Below are positions 1 through 12,180 of a stretch of 64,000 bases of DNA, piece by piece. Numbering within the stretch: position 1 is the stretch's first letter; each line of letters opens with the position of its first letter. The notes beneath the pieces were generated by a model. That model ran no database searches. It had not been told where the DNA came from and worked only from the letters and a program-made list of their open reading frames with translations. The DNA comes from Helichrysum umbraculigerum (lineage: Eukaryota > Streptophyta > Magnoliopsida > Asterales > Asteraceae), in assembly GCA_949592205.1 (NCBI GenBank), contig CATIUR010000001.1, positions 243,152,250 to 243,216,249 on the forward strand, read 5' to 3'. Position numbers and translations under genes: made by a program.

Positions 1-357
1 ATAGTGGTTGTGTGTGCAAAATTTCAGGTCCTAACTCACAACGATTAAAAAGTTATGCGCGTTTGAAATTAGTCAAAAATCTGACTTTTGTCGATTTTAA
101 AAAATGGGCATGGGTACGCGATCCCAGCACTTTTCTAGGATCGCGTATGACAGTGTATTTTCGTCACAGTAGGGTTTTCATGTACATACGCGATCCCACT
201 TCTTTCCAGAATCGCGTATCATAGTGTAAAAATGAAATTTTGGGTTTTAAAAGCTTGTTTCAACTATGAAAATTTATTACGGATAAAACAAATGGGGTAG
301 TCATGGGACATTGTCGAGAGTGTTATAAATCGAAATTTTTTTTTTTGGGGCGTTTCA
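1..357 (+). mobile_element. 3' end of a Ty3/gypsy-type LTR (truncated by window start)
   Basis: The segment ends in GGGGCGTTTCA after a T-rich tract, as does the solo LTR ending at 61368. Upstream, the stretch TGCAAAATTTCAG then GTTATGCGCG (about 17-65) matches the equivalent part of that LTR (about 61030-61080). Between lie two copies of an ACGCGATCC / GGATCGCGT inverted word (116-150 and 187-220). The 5' end and any partner LTR are outside the window, so a full element cannot be told from a solo LTR. The 70-codon open frame here has no coding character. Confidence 0.6.
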
Positions 358-914
358 ATTTCCCTATATTACATGATTTCTATAATTTACAAATAAAAAA
401 TCAACGTTATTTAAGTAATTTATGAATTATGATTTTATCCAATAATTTATCAATTATGATTTTATCCAACATAATTTTCTAATACTAAATATTTTTTGCT
501 ATAAAATTAAATAGCCCGTAAATTTTACGAGTTATGATCTAGTTGTATGTATGAGTAGATTAATATATATATTCGTAACAAAAGAGAGTGTGACTACTCG
601 AACTCGACTACTCGCCTTCGGAAAAAAAAAATATAATTTAATTTTTTTTAATAAGATTTAACCATGGAGTCCACAACTCTTCACGAGATTTTTGATCTGT
701 TGAAAATATCGTCAGCATGCCTAAATATTTGTGTAGAGACTGTAGACATTCACGCACAGTCCATCAATCGACCTGATACATACTTTACTTTCCCCCACAT
801 TCTATCTACACATATTTCAATTTCTTCTTCTTCCTCCTCCTCCTCCTCTTCCTCCTAGTATTTGTATAATTATTTATGTTTATCATCATGAAGTTTGCCT
901 ACTAATCGCTTACG
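358..914. other. AT-rich upstream region of the glycosyltransferase gene
   Basis: No gene is seen. A TATATATAT-like run lies at about 563-572. A TTC/TCC pyrimidine microsatellite at 817-857 probably lies in the 5' leader of the gene starting at 915. The short frame that ends in a serine run here is only the translation of this microsatellite. Confidence 0.5.
817..857 (+). repeat. TTC/TCC microsatellite in the 5' leader
   Basis: About 40 bp of TTC and TCC triplets end 57 bp before the ATG at 915. Pyrimidine-rich leaders are common in plant 5' UTRs. No function is claimed. Confidence 0.7.
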
Positions 915-3787
915 ATGAAACAGGTTTCATTTGGGCATCGTAAATTATGGCTAATCTGGAAACTTTTAATCCTCTTAGGCCTATTTTCTTTAGTCATTAC
1001 ACTCTTACGGATTCAATTAAATTCCTCATCGTCTCAACTTAATCGTCGATCTCAACTTCCGATTCTAAACGATGATCAGGTGTTTGATGGAAACCCTAAA
1101 ATTGCTTTTATGTTTTTAGTTCGTCGTGATCTTCCCCTTGATTTCCTCTGGCAAACCTTCTTCGAGGTCAGTTAGTTAGCTTGTGTTAATTTAATCATAT
1201 ATTTATTATTTAGTTTACAGTATATGCTAATAATTCATGAATCAATTACAACTGAACTGATTGTAATTAGTTAACAACATGTTCTATAGAGTATGTAGTA
1301 ACATTTTTGCAGAATGCTGATGCAGCCAATTACTCTATTTATGTTCATTCCGAACCCGGTTTCGTATTCGATGAGACCACTACACGATCCAGCTTCTTTT
1401 ATGATCGCCATTTAACCAATAGCATCAAGGTGATGCAACATTCTCTTTAATCCTATTCTAATTACAGAAGAATATAACTATTATTGGCTTGATTGTCTGA
1501 AAATGCATCAAACTTTACCCAAAATAAACGGTCAGCTAACGCTATATATCTCTTACGACGTGACAATGTCTATATGAAACTTATATATGGATGCCATGTC
1601 AGCATAAAGGACCAGTTACTCGATGAAGTAGTAGATAGCTACAAATAATAATATTGAAAATTCGATACATTTGGTAAAGTTTGATGCATTTTCAGACATT
1701 TAATCCTAGATTTTAATATATATTCCATGATTGTTTAACAAGTATAGTTTGGGTTGTCTCTTATTTGGTCGAATGATTGTAGTGGTGATGTTGCAGGTAG
1801 GTTGGGGTGAATCGAGTATGATTGAAGCTGAAAGATTGCTTCTCCGAGCAGCTCTTGAAAATCCGGCAAACCGGAGATTTGTTCTCGTATCAGATAGGTA
1901 TATCTTCATGTTCATAATCTCCATTTTCGTTGCTGTCGTTGTAGATTTACGGTTTGTTTTTCCCTTTTCCATACAGTTGTGTTCCGCTATACAACTTTAG
2001 CTACATTTACAACTATCTGATGGGTTCTTCTAAAAGTTTCGTGGACAGGTGTGTTTACTACCTTCGTTAGTTTCTCGTATGTTATTCATAGGGTGTGTTT
2101 GAATGAATGCTTTGAAAATGATTATTTTCTATTGAATACCTCAGTCAGAACATAAGTTCAATTCCCACTTAAGGTAAACAATTTCTAGGGGCCACACCAG
2201 TCTCCTTAGGAAGAGCTTTACCTAGACCAAGTTTGTTTGGCGATGGGTTTGGTCCCGGTGGAATAGTGGCTTACCACCAAAGGTGGTGTCGTAACCACAG
2301 TGGTGTCGTAACCACAGCTGTGGGGAAAATAGTGTTTGGATGTGCTTTTGCTGTTCACGTTGATAGGTCGTAATAAATACTTTAATGGCTTTGAGGGATT
2401 GGCCACTTTTGATAATTTAGATAGTAGTAGAATGATAAGGGTATATTATCAATTTTACTGCTATTGTCTGATAATTAGCTTGGTTACAGCTGGTATCAAG
2501 TGGATTATGCATTGTATCTTATCCGATCCTCAAATAATCAGATGGTTATAGCTCATAAGCTCAAGTAGTTTGGCGAAATACCACAAACCTATATTGTTAC
2601 TTGCATTAGAACAATCAGATAATCACTTTCAAATTGCACATTCTACCACCCTCATAAAATTTGTCGATTGTGCACATCGATATTTGTGGTTTATGTTTCT
2701 TGTGTTTTAGCTTTCTCGATATGAAAGAAGGTCGTTACAATCCTAGGATGTCTTCTGTCATACCAATGAGGAAATGGCGAAAAGGCTCACAGGTTAAGCA
2801 TATCTTTATTTTGTAACCGTGGAAATAATCACTTGTTATATGTAAATTTACTCCGTTTTAGTTTCTTTTTGTGATATTTACAGTGGTTTGCTTTAGTTCG
2901 AAGCCATGCTAAAGTTGTGGCATATGATGATGTCATATTTCCAGCTTTCAAGAAGTTATGTAAGGTAGCACTTCCTCTTTATATCTGTAGGAATATCTAA
3001 TGCTATTTTGTTTCTGACACCAAAAATCGGAATTAAGGAAATCACTTTTGCTGTATGGTATTCATTTACAATTAAATTTATTCAATTGATGATTTGCAGA
3101 GACGTCCACCTTTGGATGCCAGTAAAGGAAAGCAGAATCTTGTAGGTTATCCTTATCACTCATTGATACTAATTCACTACTAAATTCTGGGTCGAATTCA
3201 GTTGTGATTTTTTAAATAATTTTGTTTGTTGTGTAGAAACTTCAGAAGCAGCATAACTGCATACCTGATGAGCACTATGTGCAGACATTACTTGCGGTAA
3301 GAAACAGTGATAGTTTCTTGTGAAATCTTACTTCATTTCTAATGGAACCAAATTTTGTTTTCAAAGATGACTGATCTGGAAGGAGAGCTTGAAAGACGAA
3401 CAGTGACATACACTTCCTGGATTCAGTCTGCAACAAACATGGAAACTAAAAGCTGGCATCCTGTAACGTATAATTATGCAAGCTCCAATCCCCAACAAAT
3501 AAAAAGAATCAAGGTTATATATACAGTTTCCCTTTCTTCCCTGTTTTGTGGGTCCCGTTTTTATTTATGATAAACGATCTAAAATGTAGATTCACTATTT
3601 TTTGCAGGATATAGACCATGTGTATTATGAGACTGAACACCGAACAGAGTGGTGTCATAGCAATGCAATTCTAGTCCCCTGTTTTCTGTTTGCTCGCAAG
3701 TTCTCTAGAGATGGGGCCATGCGGCTTTTGAGTTCAGGGCTGTCGGGGATCTTTGATGCATCTTCTTTGTTACATACGTCCCCATGA
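915..3787 (+). CDS. Core-2/I-branching (DUF266, BC10-like) glycosyltransferase, 10 exons
   Basis: Exons read from GT/AG borders and unbroken frame are 915-1166, 1313-1429, 1797-1897, 1977-2048, 2711-2792, 2884-2964, 3100-3141, 3237-3296, 3367-3513 and 3608-3787. They total 1,134 nt, or 377 residues. The N-terminus has a short basic start and one hydrophobic segment (about residues 12-31), typical of a type II Golgi membrane protein. The lumenal part has the family's signature pieces: FLVRRDLPLDFLW, then SDSCVPLYNFSYIYNYL across the exon 3/4 join, then FVDSFLDMKEGRYNP, KWRKGSQW and RTEWC near the end. Family members are retaining or inverting sugar transferases linked to cell-wall or glycoprotein assembly (rice BC10 is the best known). 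The acceptor sugar cannot be read from sequence. All splice sites are canonical and no stop interrupts, so the gene looks functional. Introns 2 and 4 are the largest. Confidence 0.9.
1495..1701. mobile_element. MITE in intron 2 of the glycosyltransferase gene
   Basis: Near-perfect terminal inverted repeats of about 25 bp (TCTGAAAATGCATCAAAC... and its reverse complement ending TGCATTTTCAGA) enclose about 200 bp with no coding. The centre shares ATATATGGATG plus a GCCA(C/T)GT motif with the hairpin element at 8971-9256, so they are probably one superfamily. No clear target duplication was found. Confidence 0.65.
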
Positions 3788-4483
3788 GTTTAATCAATAT
3801 TGTATGCCCTCACCATTTATATGACTCATTTTACAACATATGCGCATTGGATAGCATCTTATGATAGATATACAGAGTTTACACAGTCACAGCTGAAAAA
3901 GTATAATTGGAATGGCCCGTCTACCCATCTACAGGTGAATTTTCCGGGTCAGATTTTTGGAACCCATGTGTACCGGCATTAGGTATGAATAGTATTGATT
4001 TAATTGTAAAAATCATGGTTTCGTAGTTAAAGAATGAATAAAGTTCATATGGTAATTACGGTTCACTGGATCTGATTGTGCTGGTCTTGGCCCTGTTACT
4101 GTAACTGGGATGATAAACCCAGGGTATTTTATTTTATTTCTTTTTCTTTCCCCAACAATTAACTAATATATAAATTTATTGAAATATATATTATTATTAA
4201 TTTTATATAAAACAAAATAAAAGGGGTCTTGCAGCAAATGGGTAATGGTGATAACTGATAACAATATATTTTATGTATTACCTGGAAACCTATATAAACA
4301 ATTATAAACTTGTAACAGGAAATTTCAAAAATTTATAAATGTTAATGAGGTCTTATGGGATAACAGATGAAACCAATTAGATGGGTTAATTTATCAACTT
4401 TGCATTTCAAATTTCTCACTTTTGATTAGGTTTTGGCAACAGTGTGAGCTAAGTAAACATGTCATTTAGACAAAATAAAAAGC
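3788..4483. other. 3' flank of the glycosyltransferase gene
   Basis: AT-rich sequence follows the stop codon. The 60-codon frame at 3800-3982 lies directly downstream, in the likely 3' UTR, and matches no family I know. Nothing else is recognised. Confidence 0.5.
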
Positions 4484-5445
4484 AGAGTAGATTGCATTTT
4501 TCGTCTACACTTGACGAAAGATCGCAATTTTAAGTTGATAACTAAATTTGTTCACATCGATTTTGTATTGGTTTGAAATGATATCTTTGCTAATGGGTCA
4601 ATCAATTCATATGGTTTCTCATCGGTGAAGAGAACTAATCCCCACATCACTTTTCTAATTTTGTAAATTTACCATCAGTATTGACATTTGTCATTGTCCT
4701 GTCGCATCGCACGGGTCGGTACTAGTTTATCACTGAACATAACTTAGGTAACAAATAACATAAACTCCAAACCTAATGAACCGTAACTCATAATTGATAT
4801 TGGGCCGGCTAACCTATCATCTAGAGTAATAGTTACCTCTTAATCATCTATCTATTCTATTCTATCTATACTTATAAAACAAGGTTTTAAACTATTTGAC
4901 AAATTTATTTATTTCCTAACCTTTTTCTTAATTCTTAAGCATGATGTGACATAAAAATAACCTCAATTTGACAATTTGATCAATTTCTATGCCACCTATA
5001 ATGATTTCCTTAATTAATACAGTATTTTTAACTATTAAAAATTGCTTATATGAATAGAAATAGAACCCATAACGGAGGCTCGAAAAAGCAATTAATTTCT
5101 GCTGGGCTCCAACTTAGTTAGCTACGTAGTATTATTGTTTCTGACCACTGGATTGCTTACACTCCTTTTTTCCATCCTTTTGTGTCTTTATTTTTTTTAA
5201 AACATAAACTTCCTAATTGTTTTACCCAATTTCTTAAATAAAAGTAGACTTTGCTTTGATTTTATTGTTAAAATCTCGACTACCTTATATTTTAAAAACG
5301 ATGCTAAAAACCAAATAATAAGAACGATGCAAATAAATATAGTTGACCTAATTCCAGTGATAACTTTTGAAATGATAAACGCACATTTAAATTAACAATA
5401 TCAATTCATTGGGCCACTTACAATTTAAATATAACTAATTTATTG
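4484..5445. repeat. Direct repeat copy 1 with Helitron-like termini
   Basis: This segment matches 7093-7942 over almost its whole length with scattered substitutions and small indels. Inside, a GC-richer stretch ending CGGTACTAG at 4725 looks like a Helitron 3' end (short hairpin followed by CTAG and T). A TCTATCTATACTTATAAAAC stretch at 4861 resembles a Helitron 5' end. The segment may therefore hold the junction of two Helitrons rather than one unit. No Rep/helicase coding is present. Confidence 0.5.
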
Positions 5446-5482
5446 ACCCATGTTTACACGAGCTTTGTTAAATATAACTAAT

Positions 5483-6433
5483 TTGGAGATGGCCGATGGA
5501 CTGGTTTGACCGATTCCCTATTCTTAATCAGATTCAATGTCCCATTCTTAACCCAAGTCGGCCTGATATGTTAATGTGGTGTGATCGGTATGGTAATCAG
5601 AAGGAATTTTCGGTAAGATTAGTTTGGGATACCATTCGTGAGCATGGAAATCCTGTTCCATGGGTTTCTGTTGTTTGGTTTCCCCATTGTATTCCACGGC
5701 ATGCTTTCCATTTGTGGCTGGTATTTAAGAAGCGTTTGAAGACTCAAGATACATTGAAGCAATGGGATGTTGGTGATTCTATCAACTTGAACCTGCTGAG
5801 ATGTACCTTGTGTAATTCACGGCCGGATTCACATGACCATCTATTCTTTGAGTGTCCATTTTCTTTGCAGGTTTGGTCCTTTGTCAAACCTATGGCGGGG
5901 TTGCATGATGTGTCAGGGATGATATTATTGGAAGACTTCAACCTATTTCTCATTCTAGGAAAGCTATCAGTATTATTGATCGATTGATTGTTGCGGCGTC
6001 TACGTACTTTATATGGCAAGAGAGGAATAATAGACTCTTTAGGAAGGGTTTCAGATCTGCTGCCCAAGTTCGAGATGTTATTGTTACCACTGTTCGGCTT
6101 AAATTGGGTACACTTCGTTTCAAAAATTCTGCTCAAGTCATTCGGCTTCTGGACACTTGGAATTTGCCTCAAAATTTGGTTATTCATGGATAGGATTCGA
6201 TTGTTACTGATTAATTGTTCCTTTGTTTTATATTGGTTGTATTTTAAGTTTATTATGGATGATAGGGACTTTGTATTTATGTATATGGCATGTCATATAC
6301 ATATAGAGCTGCACTTTAAGCATAGCTAGTGCTTATTTCGAGGATGATGTGGAGCTCGGTCACATTCTTTTGTACTCCAACGTTTAGTGGTAATGAAATT
6401 CACCGGGGTAAAACCCTTTACCCAAAAAAAAAA
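5483..6433 (+). mobile_element. 5'-truncated LINE (L1-type) 3' end with broken ORF2
   Basis: The frame from 5496 to 5987 encodes the C-terminal zinc-binding region of a non-LTR reverse transcriptase (zf-RVT). It shows FSVRLVWDTIR, then WLVFKKRLKTQD, then CTLCNSRPDSHDHLFFEC. A frameshift near 5950 moves the remainder (YFIWQERNNRLF and the tail ending near 6193) into another frame. The 3' UTR ends in a ten-base A tail at 6424-6433. All upstream ORF2 sequence (endonuclease, RT) is absent, as expected from incomplete reverse transcription. It is dead, and lies between two copies of a flanking repeat. A clean target duplication was not found. Confidence 0.85.
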
Positions 6434-7092
6434 TATATTTAAAAGTTTAATTTGTATATTTTGTCTCAATGATAACTATACAACGCAGCTCTCTATGTAT
6501 AAAATTTTCTTTACCATATGTTATTTAAAACACCAAGTTAACTATGAAATTGAATCTTAGACTTTAAGGATTCATATGTAATATGAATCTCGACTCTCGA
6601 GTAGTATATATACATTAATTAATTAAAAACTTTAAACTACTTTTTTAGATGGAGTAAATACGGCCATACGGGTTGTTCATCATAGAAAAGATAATTCATC
6701 TTGTATCACCATCATTCTATTTCTTATGCTGTCATTAATTCAGCCTTCATTCTCATCTCATGTGCCCAAATCCAAGACATCAACCACTGGATCAATTATC
6801 CTTTGTAACCCTTAGATATTCCCTTTTTCCAGTCTTCCTTTTCAATCCATTCCAAACAAATAGTTTGTACTAGGTCAACACCTTAGACCCAAAGACATAA
6901 ACAGCTAATACGGAGTACCAAAATGCAATCTTTACCCATTAAATTACTGCAAGTTGACCAACAAAGTCAAACTCTACAAATGTTCCTTTACCTTAAACCT
7001 TCAGTCATGCTCTTTACACCTTTCATTACTACAACTTCTATTATGGTATAAAAATAGATACAAAGGTGCTGTGACACTCCTTAAAAAAAACT
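6434..7092. other. AT-rich spacer without recognised features
   Basis: No open frame of note, no repeats matched elsewhere in the window, no RNA gene seen. Confidence 0.5.
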
Positions 7093-7942
7093 GGTAGATT
7101 GCATTTTAAGTTGATAACTAAATTTGTTCACATCGTTTTTGTAATGGTTTGAAATGATATCTTTGCTAATGGGTCAATCAATTCATATGGTTTCTCATCG
7201 GTGAAGAGAACTAATCCTTGCATCACTTTTCTAATTTTGTAAATTTACCATCATTATTGACATCTTGTCACTGTACTGTCGCATCGCACGGGTCGGTACT
7301 AGTTTATATATCACTGAACATAACTTAGGTAACAAATAACATAAACTCCAAACCTAATGAACCGTAACTCATAATTGGTATTGGGCCGGCTAACCTATCA
7401 TCTAGAGTAATGGTTACCTCTTAGTCATCTATCTATTCTATCTATACTTATAAAACCAGGTTTTAAACTATTTGACAAATTTATTTCCTAACCTTTTTCT
7501 TAAACATATGACGTGACATGAAAATTACTCAATTTGACAACCTAATCAATTTCTATGCCACCTAATATGATTTCCTTAATTAATATTAGATTAAATTAAC
7601 CATTAAAAATTGCTTATATGAATAGAACCCATAACGGAGGCTCGAAAAAGCAATTAATTTCTGCTGGGCTCCAACTTGTTTCTGACCACTGGATTGCTTA
7701 ATAACTTCCTAATTGTTTTACCCAATTTCTTAAATTAAAGTAGACTTTGCCTTGATTTTATTGTCAAAATCTCGACTACCTTATATTTTAAAAACGATGT
7801 TAAAAACCAAATAATAAGAACGATGCAAATAAATATAGTTTACCTAATTCTAGTGATAACTTTCGAAATGAAAATCGCATATTTAAATTAACCAATTAAC
7901 AATATCAATTCATTGGGCCACTTACAATTTAAATATAATTGT
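7093..7942. repeat. Direct repeat copy 2 with Helitron-like termini
   Basis: Second copy of 4484-5445, including the CGGTACTAG end (CTAG at 7299-7302) and the TCTATACTTATAAAAC start near 7441. It carries a few deletions relative to copy 1. For example, the bases after AGATTGCATTTT that copy 1 has at about 4500-4530 are missing here. Confidence 0.6.
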
Positions 7943-8295
7943 CTCTAAAAAAGGGTCATACATCGTACGGATTCAGTTATCAATATAATACCATGTGACA
8001 TCAACTAACATAAATAAATAAGTATCTATCTATATAAAAAAAAAGTATTTAGATACCTTTGCTTAACTTTTGATACGAAGGTATCCTCTAAAATCTGAGT
8101 CCTTGATTGGAACTCAAAGTTGCATACTATCTTAATATGTTGGGAATCATCAACACCACACATGCTAAATTTCAACTCCATTTTATATTCCAATAACCAA
8201 GATTTGCTCTTATTGATGACATACATGAACCCTAGAATGCATAACTTGCAACTCAAGCTTTCCACTCTAAGCATCATCATCATAATATATGCCTC

Positions 8296-8302
8296 TATAA
8301 AA
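8296..8302 (+). promoter_or_regulatory. TATA box of the first STIG1 gene
   Basis: TATAAAA 59 bp before the ATG at 8361, a normal spacing for a plant core promoter with a short leader. Confidence 0.65.
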
Positions 8303-8360
8303 CCCCATAATCTCAAACCAAAAAGACATAACCAATAAAAATATCTTCCCCATTTTTACC

Positions 8361-8843
8361 ATGGGGTTGCAGTTATTCCTTTTTCTTTTTTCGCTTGTAT
8401 TCTCCCCGATTTTTGCATATGACAAACCTATACTCGATTCAAACATAAGTGAAACTAACCCTCATACGAACACTAGAAGTCAGCTTTATGCTTTGAATCC
8501 ATTCTATCAATGTGACAAATACCCAAAGGTGTGTCGATTTAGGGGTAGTATAACCCCTGATTGTTGCAAGAAAAAATGTGTGAATGTGGATACTGATTCC
8601 AAAAATTGTGGGTCATGTGGTAAGAAATGCAAGTCAGGCTATATTTGTTGCAAAGGGAAGTGTGTGGACGTGTTAACGAGTAGGTCGAATTGCGGGTTTT
8701 GTGGGATGAAATGTAAGTATAATGAGAGTTGTTGCAACGGGAGGTGCAAGAATACATATTTTGATAAGAGAAATTGTGGAGTGTGTCATAACAGGTGCAA
8801 ATATTGGGAGTCTTGTGAATATGGGATGTGCAATTATGCATGA
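8361..8843 (+). CDS. STIG1-family secreted cysteine-rich protein with an extra Cys module
   Basis: Intronless, 160 residues. Residues 1-19 form a signal peptide (hydrophobic LFLFLFSLVFSPIFA). A variable linker follows, then the STIG1 domain from about residue 51. The domain has three consecutive modules of the pattern CC-x3-C, NCG-x-C, C (starting DCCKKKC, ICCKGKC and SCCNGRC) and the family's closing YGMCNYA. In all 22 cysteines are present, against 16 in the neighbour at 12181. STIG1 proteins are secreted; members act on the stigma surface with pollen receptor kinases (tomato STIG1) or in cell-death signalling (Arabidopsis GRI). Which role applies here is unknown. The ATG has a good context (ACCATGG) and follows a TATA box. 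Same strand as its paralogue 3.3 kb downstream, so tandem duplication is likely. Confidence 0.93.
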   Translation: MGLQLFLFLFSLVFSPIFAYDKPILDSNISETNPHTNTRSQLYALNPFYQCDKYPKVCRFRGSITPDCCKKKCVNVDTDSKNCGSCGKKCKSGYICCKGKCVDVLTSRSNCGFCGMKCKYNESCCNGRCKNTYFDKRNCGVCHNRCKYWESCEYGMCNYA

Positions 8844-8970
8844 TCGAGTGGCTTCTTCAGTTTCCACGATATCCAATCTTAATTAATTAAATAAAAAATC
8901 TATTCCAGTTTCTTATACTTTAATTTTTGTACAAAGAAACAATAACATGTTTTTGTTTCTATAAATAAAG

Positions 8971-9256
8971 GGCTAAGTGTCTAAAAATGTATCAAACTTT
9001 GTTAAAATATCTATTGTATGAATGAACTTTCAAAACATCTATTTTATGTATCAAACTTTCAATTTATGCTAATTGTATGTAATTTTTCTACGTGAAGCTT
9101 TGTGTGAATGCCACGTGGGTGCTATATATGGATGACACACCACTCAAATTACATACAATTAACAATAATCGAAAGTTGGATACATACAATAGAGATTTTG
9201 AAAGTTGATACATACAATAGAGATTTTGACAAAGTTGAATACATTTTCATACAAGT
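8971..9256. mobile_element. Hairpin MITE downstream of the first STIG1 gene
   Basis: Arms GTGTCTAAAAATGTATC... and GATACATACAATAG... / GAATACATTTTCATAC are inverted relative to each other and include repeated ATTGTATG / CATACAAT words. The centre has CCACGTGGGTGC. It resembles the larger elements at 14825 and 15703 in its TGTATC-AACTTT words. Confidence 0.6.
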
Positions 9257-10299
9257 ATAAATAAATACAGAGAAATATTGTTGTATCGAAAAACTGCAGT
9301 GTTACTCATATATAGCAGTGGATGTGGATTAAATAAAACAAATATTGTTCCAAGTTCTAACCATATCTTAAATTATACATAAGAAACATGTGATGATGTC
9401 ATCTTAAATCTAATTAACCAATAGAATTACTCAATTTTGTCCAATTATCTAAATTATAGGATTTAATGACATCATAAATCATTAATTATTTATTAAATAA
9501 AGAATATTAATTATAATAACTTTATCCAAATAGGTATTCCTTAAACATTAGGATTATTATTATATTACAATACGTATTCCTAATACATTAGGACTATTAT
9601 CATATACAATTTAATGAGGTTGATGGATTTAATCATTCATATTAACAACTTTTAAAATTTATTTAATCCTTCAATATGGTTGAACATGGAATTGCATGCA
9701 ATTATGGTGCCCCATATAAGTCTACGTAGTAACTCGATTAATTCTTCCTAGCAATTCTTTTTTCTTTCATGGTCGTTGTCCGATCTTTGGCCAACTAATT
9801 GATGTACGTGGTCCGAGTTTATACCTTCATCACGGAAGCAGGTAAAACTCTTTCAAACATTCTCAAAAGGGAGACTGTCATGAGCTCGTGGGAACACAAG
9901 GTTTAGTCTTTTATTCTCTATTTTTTGCCAAGGTTAAAACCTTCAAACTCCAATCATTATGCCAACGTTGATCGATTTACCATTTTTGCAACTCTCGCTA
10001 GCTAGTACAATAAGTATATCTCTTGTGATTAAATTGCTGTAAATTCATAAGCTTGAAGTATGATACCAAGTTTTCTGTTAAATAAATGTATGCAAAAGGT
10101 TTACAATAATATCCATTCAACGGATTTTAGTCTCAAGATTGAGCGATATGATGATCAAACAGCCGTGTCGGATAATTTTTGAAATAAGCGTACAAAATTT
10201 CAAGTTTTATAACTTAACTAATTGTATCATTCATTTCGAGCTACATATAGGGGTTTAAGTCATCAGTTTCACATACAAAATTGGCTAATTATTTATTAA
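9257..10299. other. AT-rich intergenic DNA
   Basis: No gene or repeat family recognised. TGATGTCATC and TGACATCA words around 9390-9470 are the only visible symmetry. Confidence 0.5.
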
Positions 10300-10590
10300 G
10301 TTAATTGCATATATGGTTTGTCCTCATAGTTTACGCATTACACATAATTACACCGTTAGTTTATGTAATTTACTTTTTTACAGTCCAAAAATACGAAAGT
10401 TATTGCGCGTTTGGTCCCTTTTCCAACAGAATAAATGACTTAAATACCCACGAGAACGAACATAAAGAGTTAAGAGTACGTACTTTGGTCATTTCAGTTG
10501 GACAAGGGACTAAACGCGCAACAACTTTCGTGTTTTTGGACCGTTGCAGAAAATTAATGTACGTTTTAATTTAGAAACTAAGTCAACCCA
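10300..10590. mobile_element. Foldback MITE-like element
   Basis: Two arms of about 44 bp at 10383-10426 and 10498-10542 are near-perfect reverse complements. They include CCAAAAATACGAAAGTT and GCGCGTTTGGTCCCTT and their inverses. Weaker inverted similarity continues outward. The 89-codon frame across it is the product of this structure, not a gene. Confidence 0.6.
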
Positions 10591-12091
10591 TATGAACAAG
10601 TTGCAGAGTTTAGTCAACAAAAATACATACGAATTGAAGTGCTCTCGCAAATATATTTCTGGACGATATTGAATTTTGAAGTGTTAGTAATTATTATACT
10701 ATTCTTCGGTCTGATGGAAACCGTGTTTTTTTATACATTATACAAAGTCATAAATATATAAACATGTTGATTAAACAATGGAAAGTCGTGTGAAGTACAT
10801 TCAAATGCTTAATCACTAGCTACTATATATATTAATCCCGGCTTCTTAATTAATTTTATCTTTCGAAAACGCTTTGTCTCTTTACTTACTCGAATGTTTT
10901 GGTTCTATAATTAAGTCATCTGATCAACTAATACCTTCGAGATCGATTATAATAGTGCCAACTTATATATATAATCAACTAATAGTTGTGCTTTCATGTC
11001 TTTTCTAGTTTTGATTGTATTATAATTATAATAATCCCCCTTCTCTTTTCGAGTCCTAATATATTACCTTTGCCGTTTATAAAAAAAATGTATTAAAATT
11101 ATAATAAGGATTGTGATCATAGAAAATATAAAAAAATTAATAAGTAAAGGCCCATCATCCTTACATTGGACCAAGAAGACGATTAGTTATTTTTTCAAGT
11201 ACCGCAGCTAATCAATTAAAGTTATCCTTCATTAATAAAAGATTACAATTTAAGTACGTAATGAAATGAATGCTATCCAATCAAATTTTCGATTCTTATA
11301 GGCTAATAGTAATGAGGTTATATACACCCTAATTAATCGGTACCAACCGCAAACTAGTAGTGTACCCATGCACAGCGACGGTGACAAATAGCAATACGCG
11401 TTAGTGAAAAATTCGATTTGAAGATTTAACTGACTGAATGTAATGAATTATTCATTTTTTATATATTGTAAAAGATTCATTGAATTAAGGGAAAATAAAT
11501 GTTGGTGTCAATAACATGTGCTATTAGCCTATTAGCTAGTAAAAATTAGGGACTGAACTTGTATTTTAAAAAAAATTATGAGGTAAAAAGTGTAATCTAG
11601 AATGTCATTATTTAACATTATGTATCTAATTGGACATGTACATTTGAATTGTACAGTCAACAACACAATTTATATCCCCTTGAATTAATATGTTAACAAT
11701 TTTTTGAAGATGATATGCAAAGTTTAAAATGAGAAATTGATATATATATTATAGATCAATGGATGATTTGGAAAGACCGAAATCACCAATAAATTTTGAA
11801 AGGCAAATTTAATCATTAAATATTATCGAGTATAATTTTAAAACAACGTATAGAAATAATTTATAAGTAACTAAGATTAAGTAACAAACACGTTTATGGT
11901 TAGTCCTATTTTCAATTTACAAAGCTGATGAAGAAAAAAATAGTCAAAATACTATCCAAAGTCAAATATTGACTCTTTTTAGTGGAGCCTTTGCTACAAA
12001 AATACCATCCAAAAACCTAACAATTATTAGCTAATTCAACCCTATACTCCCATACTTCCACAAATTTTAAACTCACTCACATTACCACCCC
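10591..12091. other. AT-rich intergenic DNA before the second STIG1 gene
   Basis: No gene or known element recognised. It contains the upstream region of the gene at 12181. Confidence 0.5.
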
Positions 12092-12099
12092 TATAAATA
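12092..12099 (+). promoter_or_regulatory. TATA box of the second STIG1 gene
   Basis: TATAAATA 82 bp before the ATG at 12181. Confidence 0.65.
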
Positions 12100-12180
12100 C
12101 ATTTACTCTCATGCAATATTACACCATCCAAAAACTTATTCATTATACATCTCATAATATAATACTTTCTCTAAACCACC

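Noticed and set aside
664..858. 64-codon frame before the glycosyltransferase
   Set aside because: It ends in a serine run from a pyrimidine microsatellite in the probable 5' leader. No homology known to me.
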